A stretch of 64,000 bases of DNA from Bacteroidales bacterium (GTDB lineage Bacteria; Bacteroidota; Bacteroidia; Bacteroidales; P3), in the NCBI GenBank assembly GCA_017480225.1, contig JAFVBB010000004.1:124001-188000 (forward strand). Reading direction: 5' to 3'. Shown piece after piece: positions 33,458 to 43,961 of the stretch. The notes under the pieces were generated by a model that worked only from the letters and a program-made list of their open reading frames with translations, was not told the DNA's origin and made no database searches. The position numbers and the translations under genes were made by a program. Within the stretch, counting starts at the first letter, position 1; each line of letters opens with the position of its first letter.

Positions 33458-36400
33458 GTGATGAGAACTATGCTGCCCCGCCTTTTGCGAAAAATGATTG
33501 TTGCCTTTACGCTGCTGCCCGCCATGTGCGCGGTGGCGCAGACCTACGTTGACAAGGTCGAAGACGGGCATTACTACTACATCTACACCACGCAGAACAG
33601 CGGGTCAATCATTTGGCCGTCGACCGCCACCGACGCGGCAGGGAACCCCTACCTCTCGGAATACTACGGCAAGGAGCTTCTCAACTACACGGACAACAAC
33701 ATCAAGACGCCCACCGACATGGACTACACCTACTGCCTGTGGCAGTTCAAGAAGACCATGATGGGCGGCAAAGAGTTGTGGCAGATAGTGAACGTGGCGC
33801 TTGACCGCTACATGGTGTGGATATGCCAGTCGGGGTGTGCGCCCTCGGTGCGCCTGGAGCAAGGGCCTTCGGCCATCAACAACAGCTATTTCGTTGTTGA
33901 CAGGAAGAGTACAAACGCTTTCTGCATCTACCCCTTCAATGTGGAAACAGGCGAGCCTGGCACAGGGTCGTTCGACGTGAAGGGTGGCGCAAAACAGAAC
34001 AATCCAATCCATGAGTCTTACAACGGAGGTGGCCACTTGGTGCAGTTTAACAGCTCGACGTGGCTCCGCTTCGAGGAGGATGCCTCGTACAGCCCCGACC
34101 TGTCCGACCCCACCATAGAGGTGGGTGCCGGCTATATGGTCAGCCTTGCGTGCACCACCGACGGGGCCGCCATCTACTACACCACCGACGGCAGCGACCC
34201 CGCCACGAGCGCCACGAGGCAGCTCTACACGGCTCCGTTCTACATGGGCCACAACACAGAGGCCATCCGCACGGTGGCGGCCAAGGATGAGCTGGTGTCG
34301 CACGAGGTGGCCTACTATGCCGAGCACTTCGCCGCACCGGCCATCGGCGTCAGCGGCACCACGGTGACCATCAGCACCGGCCAAGCCGGCGCGACCATCT
34401 ACTACACCACCGACGGCAGCCGCCCCACTCTGGGCGACGACGGCCAGCCCACAGGCAGCACCCTGCGCTACACCGGCTCGTTCACGGCCGACTTCAGCAG
34501 CAGCAGCGCGCCGGTGGTGGTGCGTGCCGTTGCGGCCAGCCGCGGGCGCGGCGACATCTCGCCCGAGAGCCGCCACGCCAACACCGTCAGCATCAGTCGC
34601 TCATCGCAGATTACGGCCATGGGCGGCAACTACATCCTCGACAATGGCTTTGTGGTCGACAAGAGCGGCATCGGCACCGACGACGAGCCCTTCACCGGCA
34701 GCATCGACGGTCAGCGGCAGGTGATTGCCGCCATCGACGCGCCGCTTTTCGGCCACGTGAAGGATGCCCTCATCAAGGGAGTGGTCATCGGCTCGGCCAC
34801 CATCAGCGGCAGCGGCGACGTGGGCGCGCTGGTGTGCAAGGCCAGCGGCAACACGCGCATCTGCAACTGCGGCCTGCTGGGCGGCAGCGTGGGCAGCGCC
34901 GACGGCAACTGCGGGTCGCTGGTGGGCAGCATTGAGGACTACAGCCGCGTGGTGAACTGCTACAGCTTCGCCTCTATCACAGGGGGCACCACGGTGGGAG
35001 GCATAGTGGGGCACAACAGCTTCGCCTCCACACCCAGCGAGATGCGCACGCTGGTGGCCAACTGCGTGTTCTACGGCACCCTCGACGGCGGCGCGGCGCG
35101 CTACCCCGTGTATGGCGGCGTGAAAATCTCGAACATCAACAGCATCGTGGCGTCGAATGCGCTCAACCTCTACAACTACTACCGCGACGAGGCCATAGCC
35201 CCCGGGACTCTGGCCGACTTCAACTGCGCCTGGCCTGTGGAGGAGACGCTGCTGCTGCGCTTCGAGCACCTGCGCAGCATCCTGAACAGCAACCGCCAGC
35301 TGATGGCGTGGTACCTCACGGGCTCGACGGCCGACACGGCCATGATAGACAAGTGGGTGCTCGACCCGGAGGCAGCCCCCTACCCTGTTCTGAAGCGATG
35401 GGGGCGCTACGCGTCGCTGGTCAACCCCGACCCAGGGCGCGTGTGGGATGCCCGCCAAGCCACGTGGAAGCAGCGCAGCGCGGCCAACCCCTGGAAGGGG
35501 CGGCTGATGGGGATGCTGACGGTGAAGGCGGCCTCGGGCACATCGATGAGCAAGACCATAGAACTGCCCATCACCGACATGGACACCCTGGGCGGCGACT
35601 ACAGTTATGCCAAGGTGCAGCTGCCCTACTACAACACCCTCTTCGGCGACCCCGGAGCCGCCGACTGGAACACACGCTACGGCGGCAACTACACCGACCG
35701 GGTGGTGACCGGATGGGAGGTGGTGGCCACCGACCACGAAGGCAAGAACCACTTCCTGGCCCACTGGCAGGACGGCTACAACTTCGCCGACCGCGAGTGC
35801 ACCGACAAGGACCTCTACGCCACAAGCGGGCGCGTCTTCGCGCAGGGCGGCTACTACTACGTGCCCCGCGGCGTGCGGCAGATAGAGATAAAGGCACACT
35901 GGGGCAAAGCCGTCTACCTGCACAATGCAGACCGCAGCATGGACCGCGTGAACGACGCGCAGAACGCCTCGCCCGCCACGCCGGTGCATCCCGCCACCTT
36001 CAACGGCAGGACGGTGTACACCAAGATATATGACGCGCAGGCCGCCCTTGAGCGCATATCGGCCAACCCGGCGGTGACCGTCTACGACCAGGCCATTGTG
36101 TTGGTGGGCAACTACCAATGGCGCAACCTTGTCTCCAACGACCTTGCGCGCGACGCCGACCGCCCGTTCACCCTCATGTCTGTAGACCTCGACATGGACG
36201 AGGAGCCCGACTACTGCTTCGAGGCACAGTGGGGTAATGGCTCCTCGCGTGCCATCATCAACCCGATCCGGTTCGACTTTGTGGCCGTGCCGCCGCTGGG
36301 GCTGGCCATGAAGCAGGACGGTATGCTGCGCCGCCTGAACACCGGCATAGTGCTGCCGCGCGGCCACTTCGAGATCACCGAGACCTCGTTCATACACTTC

Positions 36401-37840
36401 ACCGAGTTCGAGTACGACCGCCGCGACCACAGCACCAGCGGCACCGACAAGGCCGAGGCGCCGCTCATTCTGAACGGCGGCCACATACACCGCATAGTCA
36501 CCTCGGAGAACATGGACGGGACGACCGTGGCCGCCGACGGCGGGCTGACCAACCGCACGCTCTACATCATCATGGGCGGGCACTTCTACTGCCGCGCATT
36601 CACCCCGGGGCCTCACAATGACCGCACCTTTCCCAACCGCCACTGCGCCGTCACGGTGCTGGGCGGTGAGTTCCCGGAGTTCTACCTGTCGGGCAAATAC
36701 AAAGGCACCTCGGCACTGGTGCACAGCGACAATCCGCACTGCTACATCGACGGCGGGCGCTTCGGAACACTGGCCGGGGGCGGCATGGAGAAGATTGACG
36801 GCGACGTGACGATGGTAATAGAGCACTCGCTGGTGGGCGAACTCTATGGCGGCGGGATGAACGCCGAGGCCCCGATCACCGGCAGCATCAGCATCACCAT
36901 AGACCACAGCCGCGTGGGCAAATACTGCGGAGGGCCCAAGTATGGCGACATGAACGCGGGCACAAGCATCACCACCCACGCCACCGGAACCCGCTTCGGC
37001 ACCTTCTTCGGCGGCGGCGACGGCGGCACAAACCTCGCCCTGTACGATACCTATGACAACAAAGCGGGCAACTTCACCAATAGCACGCCCGACCTTGGAG
37101 GATGGAATCTGGGCAGCTTCACAAGCGGCTCGCAGCGCACAGGCGACAGCTACTACGCGCAGTTTGCATTCGACTGCTACAACATCTCGAGTGGCACCGA
37201 GGAGAAGAACCACAACAAGCGCACCTACAAGTACAGCGCATCATTCGCGAAAACGATGGTAGAAAACATCACCTCGGTGCTTGACAGCTGCGAGGTGATG
37301 GGCGACTACTACGGCGCCGGAAACCTGGGCTCGGTGAGAGGCAATGTGAGCTCGCACTTGAGCAACACCACGGTGCACGGCTCGGCCTTCGGCGCCGGCT
37401 TCTCGGCCTCGATACCGACATTCAAGGTGCACAGCCTTAAGAACCTGACCACCCCATACCGCGATGCCAACACCGGCATCTGCCACAGCGAAGTGATGGG
37501 CGACATTCTAACCTACACCTGGAGCGACGGCAGTGACGGCAGCGGGGTGTCGGCCAGCAAGCGCAACTCCAACCCCACGCTCGACCCCTCAGTGGAGTTG
37601 AACTACCTCTACACCTCGCCCGCCAACCTCAACGGCCTGGGGCAGGTGGGCGGCAATGCCACAATCACCATCGACGGCGACAGCCGGGTGGATGGCAGCG
37701 TCTTCGGCGGAGGCAATGAGAGCGCTGTCGCCGGCAACGCCGAGGTGCGCCTGTCGGGCAACACCGAGGTGCAAGGCAGCGTGTACGGCGGAGGCAACAT
37801 TGGCACTGTGGGCGGCAACACGAATGTCGAGATAAGATAG
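33458..37840 (+). CDS. Large secreted repeat protein with chitobiase-C-like and Gly-rich modules
   Basis: 1460 residues with a signal peptide (about 1-28, ending CAVAQ). An N-terminal unknown region is followed by two chitobiase/hexosaminidase C-terminal-like beta-sandwich modules around 220-380, marked by AIYYTTDGSDPATSA and TIYYTTDGSRPTLGD. A GLUG-like stretch lies near 440-520 (VGALVCKASGN, VGGIVGHNS). The long C-terminal part (about 1000-1460) has a beta-helix look, with recurrent GGG turns (YGGGMNAEAPITGSISITI, SVFGGGNESAVAGN, SVYGGGNIGTVGG). It stops at NVEIR, with no T9SS sorting domain and no membrane anchor recognisable. The function is unknown; surface or matrix binding is inferred. 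A C11 tract precedes its promoter and a strong terminator follows. Confidence 0.85.
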   Translation: MMRTMLPRLLRKMIVAFTLLPAMCAVAQTYVDKVEDGHYYYIYTTQNSGSIIWPSTATDAAGNPYLSEYYGKELLNYTDNNIKTPTDMDYTYCLWQFKKTMMGGKELWQIVNVALDRYMVWICQSGCAPSVRLEQGPSAINNSYFVVDRKSTNAFCIYPFNVETGEPGTGSFDVKGGAKQNNPIHESYNGGGHLVQFNSSTWLRFEEDASYSPDLSDPTIEVGAGYMVSLACTTDGAAIYYTTDGSDPATSATRQLYTAPFYMGHNTEAIRTVAAKDELVSHEVAYYAEHFAAPAIGVSGTTVTISTGQAGATIYYTTDGSRPTLGDDGQPTGSTLRYTGSFTADFSSSSAPVVVRAVAASRGRGDISPESRHANTVSISRSSQITAMGGNYILDNGFVVDKSGIGTDDEPFTGSIDGQRQVIAAIDAPLFGHVKDALIKGVVIGSATISGSGDVGALVCKASGNTRICNCGLLGGSVGSADGNCGSLVGSIEDYSRVVNCYSFASITGGTTVGGIVGHNSFASTPSEMRTLVANCVFYGTLDGGAARYPVYGGVKISNINSIVASNALNLYNYYRDEAIAPGTLADFNCAWPVEETLLLRFEHLRSILNSNRQLMAWYLTGSTADTAMIDKWVLDPEAAPYPVLKRWGRYASLVNPDPGRVWDARQATWKQRSAANPWKGRLMGMLTVKAASGTSMSKTIELPITDMDTLGGDYSYAKVQLPYYNTLFGDPGAADWNTRYGGNYTDRVVTGWEVVATDHEGKNHFLAHWQDGYNFADRECTDKDLYATSGRVFAQGGYYYVPRGVRQIEIKAHWGKAVYLHNADRSMDRVNDAQNASPATPVHPATFNGRTVYTKIYDAQAALERISANPAVTVYDQAIVLVGNYQWRNLVSNDLARDADRPFTLMSVDLDMDEEPDYCFEAQWGNGSSRAIINPIRFDFVAVPPLGLAMKQDGMLRRLNTGIVLPRGHFEITETSFIHFTEFEYDRRDHSTSGTDKAEAPLILNGGHIHRIVTSENMDGTTVAADGGLTNRTLYIIMGGHFYCRAFTPGPHNDRTFPNRHCAVTVLGGEFPEFYLSGKYKGTSALVHSDNPHCYIDGGRFGTLAGGGMEKIDGDVTMVIEHSLVGELYGGGMNAEAPITGSISITIDHSRVGKYCGGPKYGDMNAGTSITTHATGTRFGTFFGGGDGGTNLALYDTYDNKAGNFTNSTPDLGGWNLGSFTSGSQRTGDSYYAQFAFDCYNISSGTEEKNHNKRTYKYSASFAKTMVENITSVLDSCEVMGDYYGAGNLGSVRGNVSSHLSNTTVHGSAFGAGFSASIPTFKVHSLKNLTTPYRDANTGICHSEVMGDILTYTWSDGSDGSGVSASKRNSNPTLDPSVELNYLYTSPANLNGLGQVGGNATITIDGDSRVDGSVFGGGNESAVAGNAEVRLSGNTEVQGSVYGGGNIGTVGGNTNVEIR

Positions 37841-37853
37841 CGACAATAGCAGC

Positions 37854-37903
37854 GGCGCGGCCTGCTCCCCTCTATGGGAACAGGCCGCGCCTTCGTTTTC
37901 TCT
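37854..37903. terminator. Terminator between two convergent secreted-protein genes
   Basis: GGCGCGGCCTG (37854-37864) pairs with CAGGCCGCGCC (37881-37891); the loop contains a further TCCC/GGGA pairing. TTCGTTTTCTCT follows on the plus strand. It may also end the minus-strand gene that stops at 37916. Confidence 0.8.
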
Positions 37904-37915
37904 GCGTGAGAGTGG

Positions 37916-39043
37916 TTAATGGTGCACCAGCAGTCGCTTGGCCACAATGCCCAATGGCGTGTGCACCCGCAGGGTATAATGCCCGGCAGGCCATGAGGCG
38001 ACATTCAGCACAACCTGCGGGCTGCCGCCCACACGCAACTCCTCGACCCTCTCGCCCACGGCGTTGAACGCCTCTACTATCTCGATCCCTAACGACGACA
38101 ACACCTTGACCTCACCACCCGCAGGATTGGGGTTGACGGACACGTAGCGCTGCATTGCGCCTGGCGACACAATAGAGACCGTGTCGTGCGACAGCGTGTC
38201 GACCCGGAGTGTATCCCGCGGCTCCTGGGGCTCCTGGGGCGAAGCGGGGTCGTAGTCTGGTGGTGTCAGAATTGGGAACAGGAATTCAAACCCATATAGA
38301 TGACGCATCTTTCCCCAGTACAACTCACCGGTGGGCGACTTCGAAGCCCCCAACACCCGGTCATAATCGAGTTTTCCATCCCAATTGACATATTGCAACA
38401 TCCCCACCGGAACTTTTCTGTAGACAGCCTTGCCGGTAGCCCCGGGAGGAAAATCATCGCCCTCCTCAAGTCTATGTGCATCAAATATCCATGTGCGACC
38501 CGTGATGCCAATGAAAAAATCTCCAGAAAGAGTTACAGGTTTGTCGAAATACACCTCGCGCACAGGATGGTAACTACTTATAGACGAATCAATGGACTCA
38601 TACATCAGATGAAAATAGTGCCTCACCTGCGAGTCGTCCATCACCACCGCCAAAGAATCGCTCACCCGCGAATATTGCGAAGTCCCCGTCTGCTGGAAAA
38701 GCATCACTTGCTCCACGGAATGACCAATGCAAGTGTCAGCAATACTGCAATATTTTCCAATGTGTCCTCGATCAAGGCTTACGGCAATGCCATAAATCTT
38801 GATTGAATCTGTGTGTTTAAATTGTTTCAGATGATATTCAGTAGCCATATCTGAAAACATTATATGCGTCTCGCGATACACGTCCCGGCTCGTATCAAAC
38901 CATCGATGGCAATAGTAGTTGGATGGAACATAAAAAGATGTTATCGTGTCAGGAGTATAGCCACTCTGCGCATGAAGCACATTGAGAGGAAACGATAAAC
39001 CGACAAACGCCGCAGCCAGAAAGAGAAGAAAACTGTTTTTCAT
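37916..39043 (-). CDS. Secreted protein with T9SS sorting domain
   Basis: 375 residues. A signal peptide (about 1-26, ending VLHAQ) is followed by a roughly 240-residue globular region rich in Tyr, His and Asp that I cannot assign. A Pro/Asp linker (PDYDPASPQEPQEPRD) comes next, then a type A T9SS sorting domain (about 300-375) with YVSVNPNPAGGEVKV, EAFNAVGERVEEL, AGHYTLRVHT and a basic end (AKRLLVHH). It should cross the outer membrane through the T9SS and be attached to A-LPS or released. Its base composition is more AT-rich than its neighbours. It is transcribed alone, converging on the 1460-residue protein gene. Confidence 0.85.
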   Translation of the reverse strand: MKNSFLLFLAAAFVGLSFPLNVLHAQSGYTPDTITSFYVPSNYYCHRWFDTSRDVYRETHIMFSDMATEYHLKQFKHTDSIKIYGIAVSLDRGHIGKYCSIADTCIGHSVEQVMLFQQTGTSQYSRVSDSLAVVMDDSQVRHYFHLMYESIDSSISSYHPVREVYFDKPVTLSGDFFIGITGRTWIFDAHRLEEGDDFPPGATGKAVYRKVPVGMLQYVNWDGKLDYDRVLGASKSPTGELYWGKMRHLYGFEFLFPILTPPDYDPASPQEPQEPRDTLRVDTLSHDTVSIVSPGAMQRYVSVNPNPAGGEVKVLSSLGIEIVEAFNAVGERVEELRVGGSPQVVLNVASWPAGHYTLRVHTPLGIVAKRLLVHH

Positions 39044-39227
39044 AGTGCAAAGTATTAATGGTTAATGTTTCTGGATAAAAAACCACATGGGGTCAATGGA
39101 AAGCGATGTTTTTTTTCATAATAGATTCTGTACACAAAAAGACAGCGAAACAATCAGTCCCAGAATGATTATTGTCAGCGAGTTATTTAGTTCACATTCC
39201 ATATTGTTTGAACCTCCATTTCTGCCG

Positions 39228-39259
39228 CAAAGTTAGCAATATTTTCCATTACTTGCAAC
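39228..39259 (-). promoter_or_regulatory. Promoter candidate of the T9SS cargo gene at 37916-39043
   Basis: On the minus strand TAACTTTG (39235-39228) with GTTG (39259-39256) 20 bp upstream. It implies a leader of about 180 nt. The remaining gene-free stretch 39044-39424 contains only the rpoC terminator. Confidence 0.5.
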
Positions 39260-39365
39260 TTTTTTTCATTTTTTTCAAAAATAGCGACACTATCGTTTTG
39301 AAATGTACAGCAATTTGCAGTGTGCGCTATTGCCGGAACACCCCCGTACAGCCGAGGCACAATGC

Positions 39366-39398
39366 AAAAGAGGGCATCGCTTTTCAGCGACACCCTCT
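39366..39398 (-). terminator. Intrinsic terminator of rpoC
   Basis: AGAGGG and TCGCT on one arm pair with AGCGA and CCCTCT on the other (39369-39398), with two mismatches and a TTTC loop. On the minus strand the stem is followed by TTTTGC. It lies 27 bp past the rpoC stop. Confidence 0.8.
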
Positions 39399-39424
39399 AT
39401 TAGTTGCACTTGGCAGGCGTAGCG

Positions 39425-42400
39425 TCAATCCTCCCTGGAGGCACTGATTGCCGGGGCACTGCCGACAACCAAGTCTTGATACTCGCGCATACCTGTGCCG
39501 GCGGGGATAAGATGGCCGACGATGACGTTCTCCTTCATGCCGACAAGCGTATCGCGTTTGGCATTGATGGCGGCCTCGGTGAGAACCTTTGTGGTCTCCT
39601 GGAAAGAGGCTGCCGAGATGAACGACTTGGTTTGCAGCGAGGCCCGGGTGATGCCCTGCAGCACCTGACGGCATGTGGCCGGGCGTGCGTCGCGGGCAGT
39701 GACGAGCTTCTTGTCCTGACGGCGCAGAACTGAGTTCTCGTCGCGGAGCTCTCGAGCCGAAACCATCTGACCAACATTGAGCGCTGTGCTGTCGCCAGCG
39801 TCCTCTACCACCTTCATGCCGAAGATGCGGTCGTTGACGTCGGCAAAGTCGAGGCGTCCCACGAGGTCACCCTCAAGGAAGCGAGTGTCGCCGGGATCAA
39901 GAATCTCCACCTTGCGCATCATCTGACGCACAATGACCTCGAAGTGCTTGTCGTTAATCTTCACACCCTGCAGGCGGTAGACCTCCTGTACCTCGTTGAC
40001 GATGTACTCCTGCACCTTCATCGGGCCCTTGATGGCAAGAATATCGGCCGGGGTAGTGGCGCCGTCGGAAAGCGGTGTGCCAGCCTTGACATAGTCGCTG
40101 TCCTGCGCCAAAATCTGCTTGGAGGTTGGGATAAGGTAAGAACGCTGCTCGCCGGTTTTCGAGGTGATGGTAATCTCGCGATTGCCACGTTTGAGCTTCT
40201 TGCTGATACTCACAATACCATCAATCTCGGACACAATGGCGGGGTCGCTTGGGTTGCGGGCCTCGAAGAGTTCAGTCACGCGCGGCAGACCGCCCGTGAT
40301 GTCGCCCGCCTTGCCAAATGAGCGAGGTATCTTGACCATGATGTCGCCAGCACGGAGCATCTGCCCCTGTTCGACGCCGATGTGGGCTCCCACAGGCAGG
40401 TCGTAGACCTTCTGCACCTGTCCCTCAGAGTCGACGATGTTGAGCGTGGGGTTCTTCGTGCGCTGGCGGCTTTCGATGACCACCTTGTCTTGCAGGCCAG
40501 TCTGAGCGTCGCTCTCAACGCGGTAGGTGACATTCTCAATAACGTTCTCGAAGCTGACGCGGCCATCGACATCGCTGATGATAACAGCGTTGTAAGGATC
40601 CCACTCGGCAATAAGATCACCTTTGGCCAGCACGTCGCCCGTCTGCTTATAGAGCTTAGCGCCATAGGGCAGAAGTGCAGAGAAGAGCGTGATGTCGGTG
40701 TTGGGGTCGACGATGCGCATCTCGGCAGAGCGACCGATAACAACGTGATACTTCGAACCGTCGGCATCCTCGTAAGGCACCGAGCGGAGCTCGTCAATGA
40801 CGAGGTTGCCCTCATACTTGGCCTGGAGGCTCGAAGTGGTACCGATGTTGCCGCCAGCCACACCACCGACGTGGAAGGTACGAAGCGTGAGCTGCGTGCC
40901 AGGCTCACCGATGGCCTGAGCCGCGATGACACCTACAGCCTCGCCCTTTTGCACCATCTTGCCAGTGGCCAGGTTGCGGCCATAGCACTTGGCGCAAACA
41001 CCATGCTTCGACTCGCAGGTGAGTACAGAACGTATTTCAACCTCTTCGATAGGCGAAGCTTCTATCTTCTTGCAGATTTCCTCGGTAAGCTCCTCACCTG
41101 CACGAGCAATGAGCTCGCCGGTCTGCGGGTGGAAGATGTCGTGAACAGATGTACGGCCAAGAATCTTCTCGCCGAGACTCTGCACTATGTCCTCACCCTT
41201 CTTGAGAGCTGTAGTCGGCAGGCCGCGCAAAGTGCCGCAGTCCTCCTCGTTAATGATAACGTCGTGAGCCACATCGACCAAACGGCGTGTAAGATAACCT
41301 GCGTCGGCTGTCTTCAGAGCGGTGTCAGCAAGACCCTTGCGGGCGCCGTGCGTCGAAATAAAGTACTCGAGCACCGAAAGCCCCTCCTTGAAGTTAGAGA
41401 CGATGGGGTTCTCAATAATTTCGTTGCCAGCCGCACCTGCCTTCTGGGGCTTGGCCATAAGGCCGCGCATACCAGAGAGCTGACGAATCTGCTCCTTCGA
41501 ACCTCGAGCTCCGGAATCATACATCATGTAGATTGGATTGAAGCCCTGGTTGTCGGCCTTGAGCTGACGCATAAGAGTCTCGGTCAACTGGTTGTTTGTG
41601 TTGGTCCAGATGTCGATGACGTGGTTGTAGCGCTCGTTGTTGGTGATAAGACCCATGGCATACTGCGCCATAACCTCTTCCACCTCATCATTGGCTTTTG
41701 CGATAAGAGCCTCCTTTTCCTCAGGGATAATGACATCGCCGAGGTTGAAAGACAAGCCGCCACGGAAAGCCTGACGGTAGCCCATGCTCTTGATGTCGTC
41801 AAGGAAGGCCGCAGTGACAGCGTTGCCACACTCGGTGAAGATGTCGCCAATAATATCACGAAGCGACTTCTTACCCATCACCTGATTGATGTAGCCATAC
41901 TCGTCAGGAACCACCTGATTGAAGATGACGCGCCCCACAGTGGTGCGAAGACGGGAGGTCTTGACGTAGTGTCCATTAGCATCGACAAGCACATTGCCGT
42001 CGCGGTCGCGTCGCACCTCGTATTCAGTGCGGCTGTGCAAAGCCACCTCTGCGGGAGTGGCGCAATCAATGTCGGTAAGCACATTGCCATCCTTGTCCTT
42101 GATGACCTCCATAAAGGTCTTGTCGGACTTGATGTATGAATATTCATCATGACCCTCAGGCAGTGGCAAGTGTACACTGATGCAGGCTCCAAGATCGACA
42201 CGCTTTTCGCTGTAGGCAATGATAACTTCCTCGGGTGAATAGAATCGCTGACCCTCACCATGTACAGTCTCGTCAGCCGTCGACACGCGAGGCTTGGTCA
42301 TGTAGTAAAGACCGAGCACCATGTCCTGCGACGGAACAGTGATTGGAGCCCCATTGGCAGGATTGAGGATATTGTGGGTGGAGAGCATGAGAATCTGCGC

Positions 42401-43900
42401 CTCAAGTATGGCGGCATTCCCCATAGGTACATGCACAGCCATCTGGTCACCGTCGAAGTCGGCATTGAAACCGGTGCAGACGAGTGGATGCAGACGGATG
42501 GCCTTGCCCTCAACCAAGCGCGGCTGGAAGGCCTGTATACCCAGACGGTGAAGGGTTGGAGCTCGGTTAAGAAGGATGGGGTGCCCTTTCAGGATGTTCT
42601 CCAAGATCTCCCACACGACCGGCTCTTTGCGGTCAACAATACGCTTAGCACTTTTGACCGTCTTCACAAGACCACGCTCAAGAAGTTTACGGATGACATA
42701 AGGCTTGAAGAGCTCGGCAGCCATATCCTTCGGCAGACCACACTCGTGCATCTTCAGTTCAGGCCCCACGACAATGACCGAACGGCCGGAATAGTCAACA
42801 CGCTTTCCGAGGAGGTTCTGACGGAATCTGCCCTGCTTGCCCTTAAGCGAATCGGAGAGCGATTTGAGCGCACGATTGCTGTCGCTCTTCACACTTGACA
42901 CCTTACGGCTATTGTCAAAAAGCGAATCGACAGCCTCTTGGAGCATTCGCTTCTCGTTGCGCATGATGACTTCGGGAGCCTTGATTTCGACGAGCCTCTT
43001 CAGACGGTTATTGCGGATAATCACACGGCGGTAAAGCTCGTTGATGTCGCTGGTGGCAAAGCGGCCACCATCAAGCGGGACAAGCGGACGCAAGTCTGGC
43101 GGAATGACAGGAATGATATCCATTATCATCCACTCGGGACGGTTGTCCATCCCCCGCGCCTGCATGGCTCGTTGCGACTCGCGGAACGACTCAATCACGT
43201 TCAGTCGCTTAAGAGCTTCCTGCTTGCGGGCAACCGCGGTTTCACGCGATGCCTTGGCACGCAACTCATAGCTCAACTTGTCCAAATCAAGCTCGCAAAG
43301 CAATTTATAGAGTGCCTCGGCACCCATACCCGCTATGAACTTGTCAGGGTCGGAATCGGGCAACTGAGCATTGTCAGCCGGCAACGATTCTTGAATGTAG
43401 TAATACTCCTCCTCGGTCAGAAGGTCAAGCTTCTTGACCTCCAAGTCATTGAGGCGAGCCTTGCCAGGCTGCAGAACGACATATTTCTCGTAGTAGATAA
43501 CCTGGTCGAGTTTCTTCGAGGGTATATTGAGCAGTGTACCTATCTTGTTTGGCAGAGAGCGGAAAAACCAAATGTGGGCTATTGGCACCACAAGCTCGAT
43601 GTGGCCCATACGCTCACGGCGCACCTTCTTCTCGGTAACCTCAACGCCGCAACGGTCGCAGACCACACCCTTGTAACGGATGCGTTTGTACTTGCCGCAA
43701 TGACACTCCCAGTCGCGGGTTGGACCAAAGATGCGCTCGCAAAACAGTCCGTCACGTTCGGGCTTGTAGGTGCGGTAGTTGACCGTTTCGGGCTTCGTCA
43801 CCTCACCGTAAGAGCGACGCTTGATAGACTCGGGCGAAGCCAGGCTTATGGTTATCGAGTTGAAGTCAGTCTTTAACTGAGATTCCTGTTTAAATGCCAT
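39425..43900 (-). CDS. rpoC: DNA-directed RNA polymerase subunit beta'
   Basis: 1491 residues. The catalytic aspartates lie in NADFDGD at 479-485. The N-terminal zinc ribbon ([19 protein letters not shown]) and the second cysteine cluster ([19 protein letters not shown]) are present, as are the bridge helix and trigger loop region around [16 protein letters not shown]. Together with RpoB it forms the active centre of RNA polymerase. The start [10 protein letters not shown] is the usual Bacteroidetes N-terminus. It follows rpoB after 61 bp and ends the long tRNA-tuf-rpl-rpo operon at the terminator 39366-39398. Confidence 0.98.
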   Translation of the reverse strand: MAFKQESQLKTDFNSITISLASPESIKRRSYGEVTKPETVNYRTYKPERDGLFCERIFGPTRDWECHCGKYKRIRYKGVVCDRCGVEVTEKKVRRERMGHIELVVPIAHIWFFRSLPNKIGTLLNIPSKKLDQVIYYEKYVVLQPGKARLNDLEVKKLDLLTEEEYYYIQESLPADNAQLPDSDPDKFIAGMGAEALYKLLCELDLDKLSYELRAKASRETAVARKQEALKRLNVIESFRESQRAMQARGMDNRPEWMIMDIIPVIPPDLRPLVPLDGGRFATSDINELYRRVIIRNNRLKRLVEIKAPEVIMRNEKRMLQEAVDSLFDNSRKVSSVKSDSNRALKSLSDSLKGKQGRFRQNLLGKRVDYSGRSVIVVGPELKMHECGLPKDMAAELFKPYVIRKLLERGLVKTVKSAKRIVDRKEPVVWEILENILKGHPILLNRAPTLHRLGIQAFQPRLVEGKAIRLHPLVCTGFNADFDGDQMAVHVPMGNAAILEAQILMLSTHNILNPANGAPITVPSQDMVLGLYYMTKPRVSTADETVHGEGQRFYSPEEVIIAYSEKRVDLGACISVHLPLPEGHDEYSYIKSDKTFMEVIKDKDGNVLTDIDCATPAEVALHSRTEYEVRRDRDGNVLVDANGHYVKTSRLRTTVGRVIFNQVVPDEYGYINQVMGKKSLRDIIGDIFTECGNAVTAAFLDDIKSMGYRQAFRGGLSFNLGDVIIPEEKEALIAKANDEVEEVMAQYAMGLITNNERYNHVIDIWTNTNNQLTETLMRQLKADNQGFNPIYMMYDSGARGSKEQIRQLSGMRGLMAKPQKAGAAGNEIIENPIVSNFKEGLSVLEYFISTHGARKGLADTALKTADAGYLTRRLVDVAHDVIINEEDCGTLRGLPTTALKKGEDIVQSLGEKILGRTSVHDIFHPQTGELIARAGEELTEEICKKIEASPIEEVEIRSVLTCESKHGVCAKCYGRNLATGKMVQKGEAVGVIAAQAIGEPGTQLTLRTFHVGGVAGGNIGTTSSLQAKYEGNLVIDELRSVPYEDADGSKYHVVIGRSAEMRIVDPNTDITLFSALLPYGAKLYKQTGDVLAKGDLIAEWDPYNAVIISDVDGRVSFENVIENVTYRVESDAQTGLQDKVVIESRQRTKNPTLNIVDSEGQVQKVYDLPVGAHIGVEQGQMLRAGDIMVKIPRSFGKAGDITGGLPRVTELFEARNPSDPAIVSEIDGIVSISKKLKRGNREITITSKTGEQRSYLIPTSKQILAQDSDYVKAGTPLSDGATTPADILAIKGPMKVQEYIVNEVQEVYRLQGVKINDKHFEVIVRQMMRKVEILDPGDTRFLEGDLVGRLDFADVNDRIFGMKVVEDAGDSTALNVGQMVSARELRDENSVLRRQDKKLVTARDARPATCRQVLQGITRASLQTKSFISAASFQETTKVLTEAAINAKRDTLVGMKENVIVGHLIPAGTGMREYQDLVVGSAPAISASRED

Positions 43901-43961
43901 GTTATCGTGTCCTTTCTTTTGCTATTCACTAATTGACCACCAAAATGCCGACTCGGGCAGA

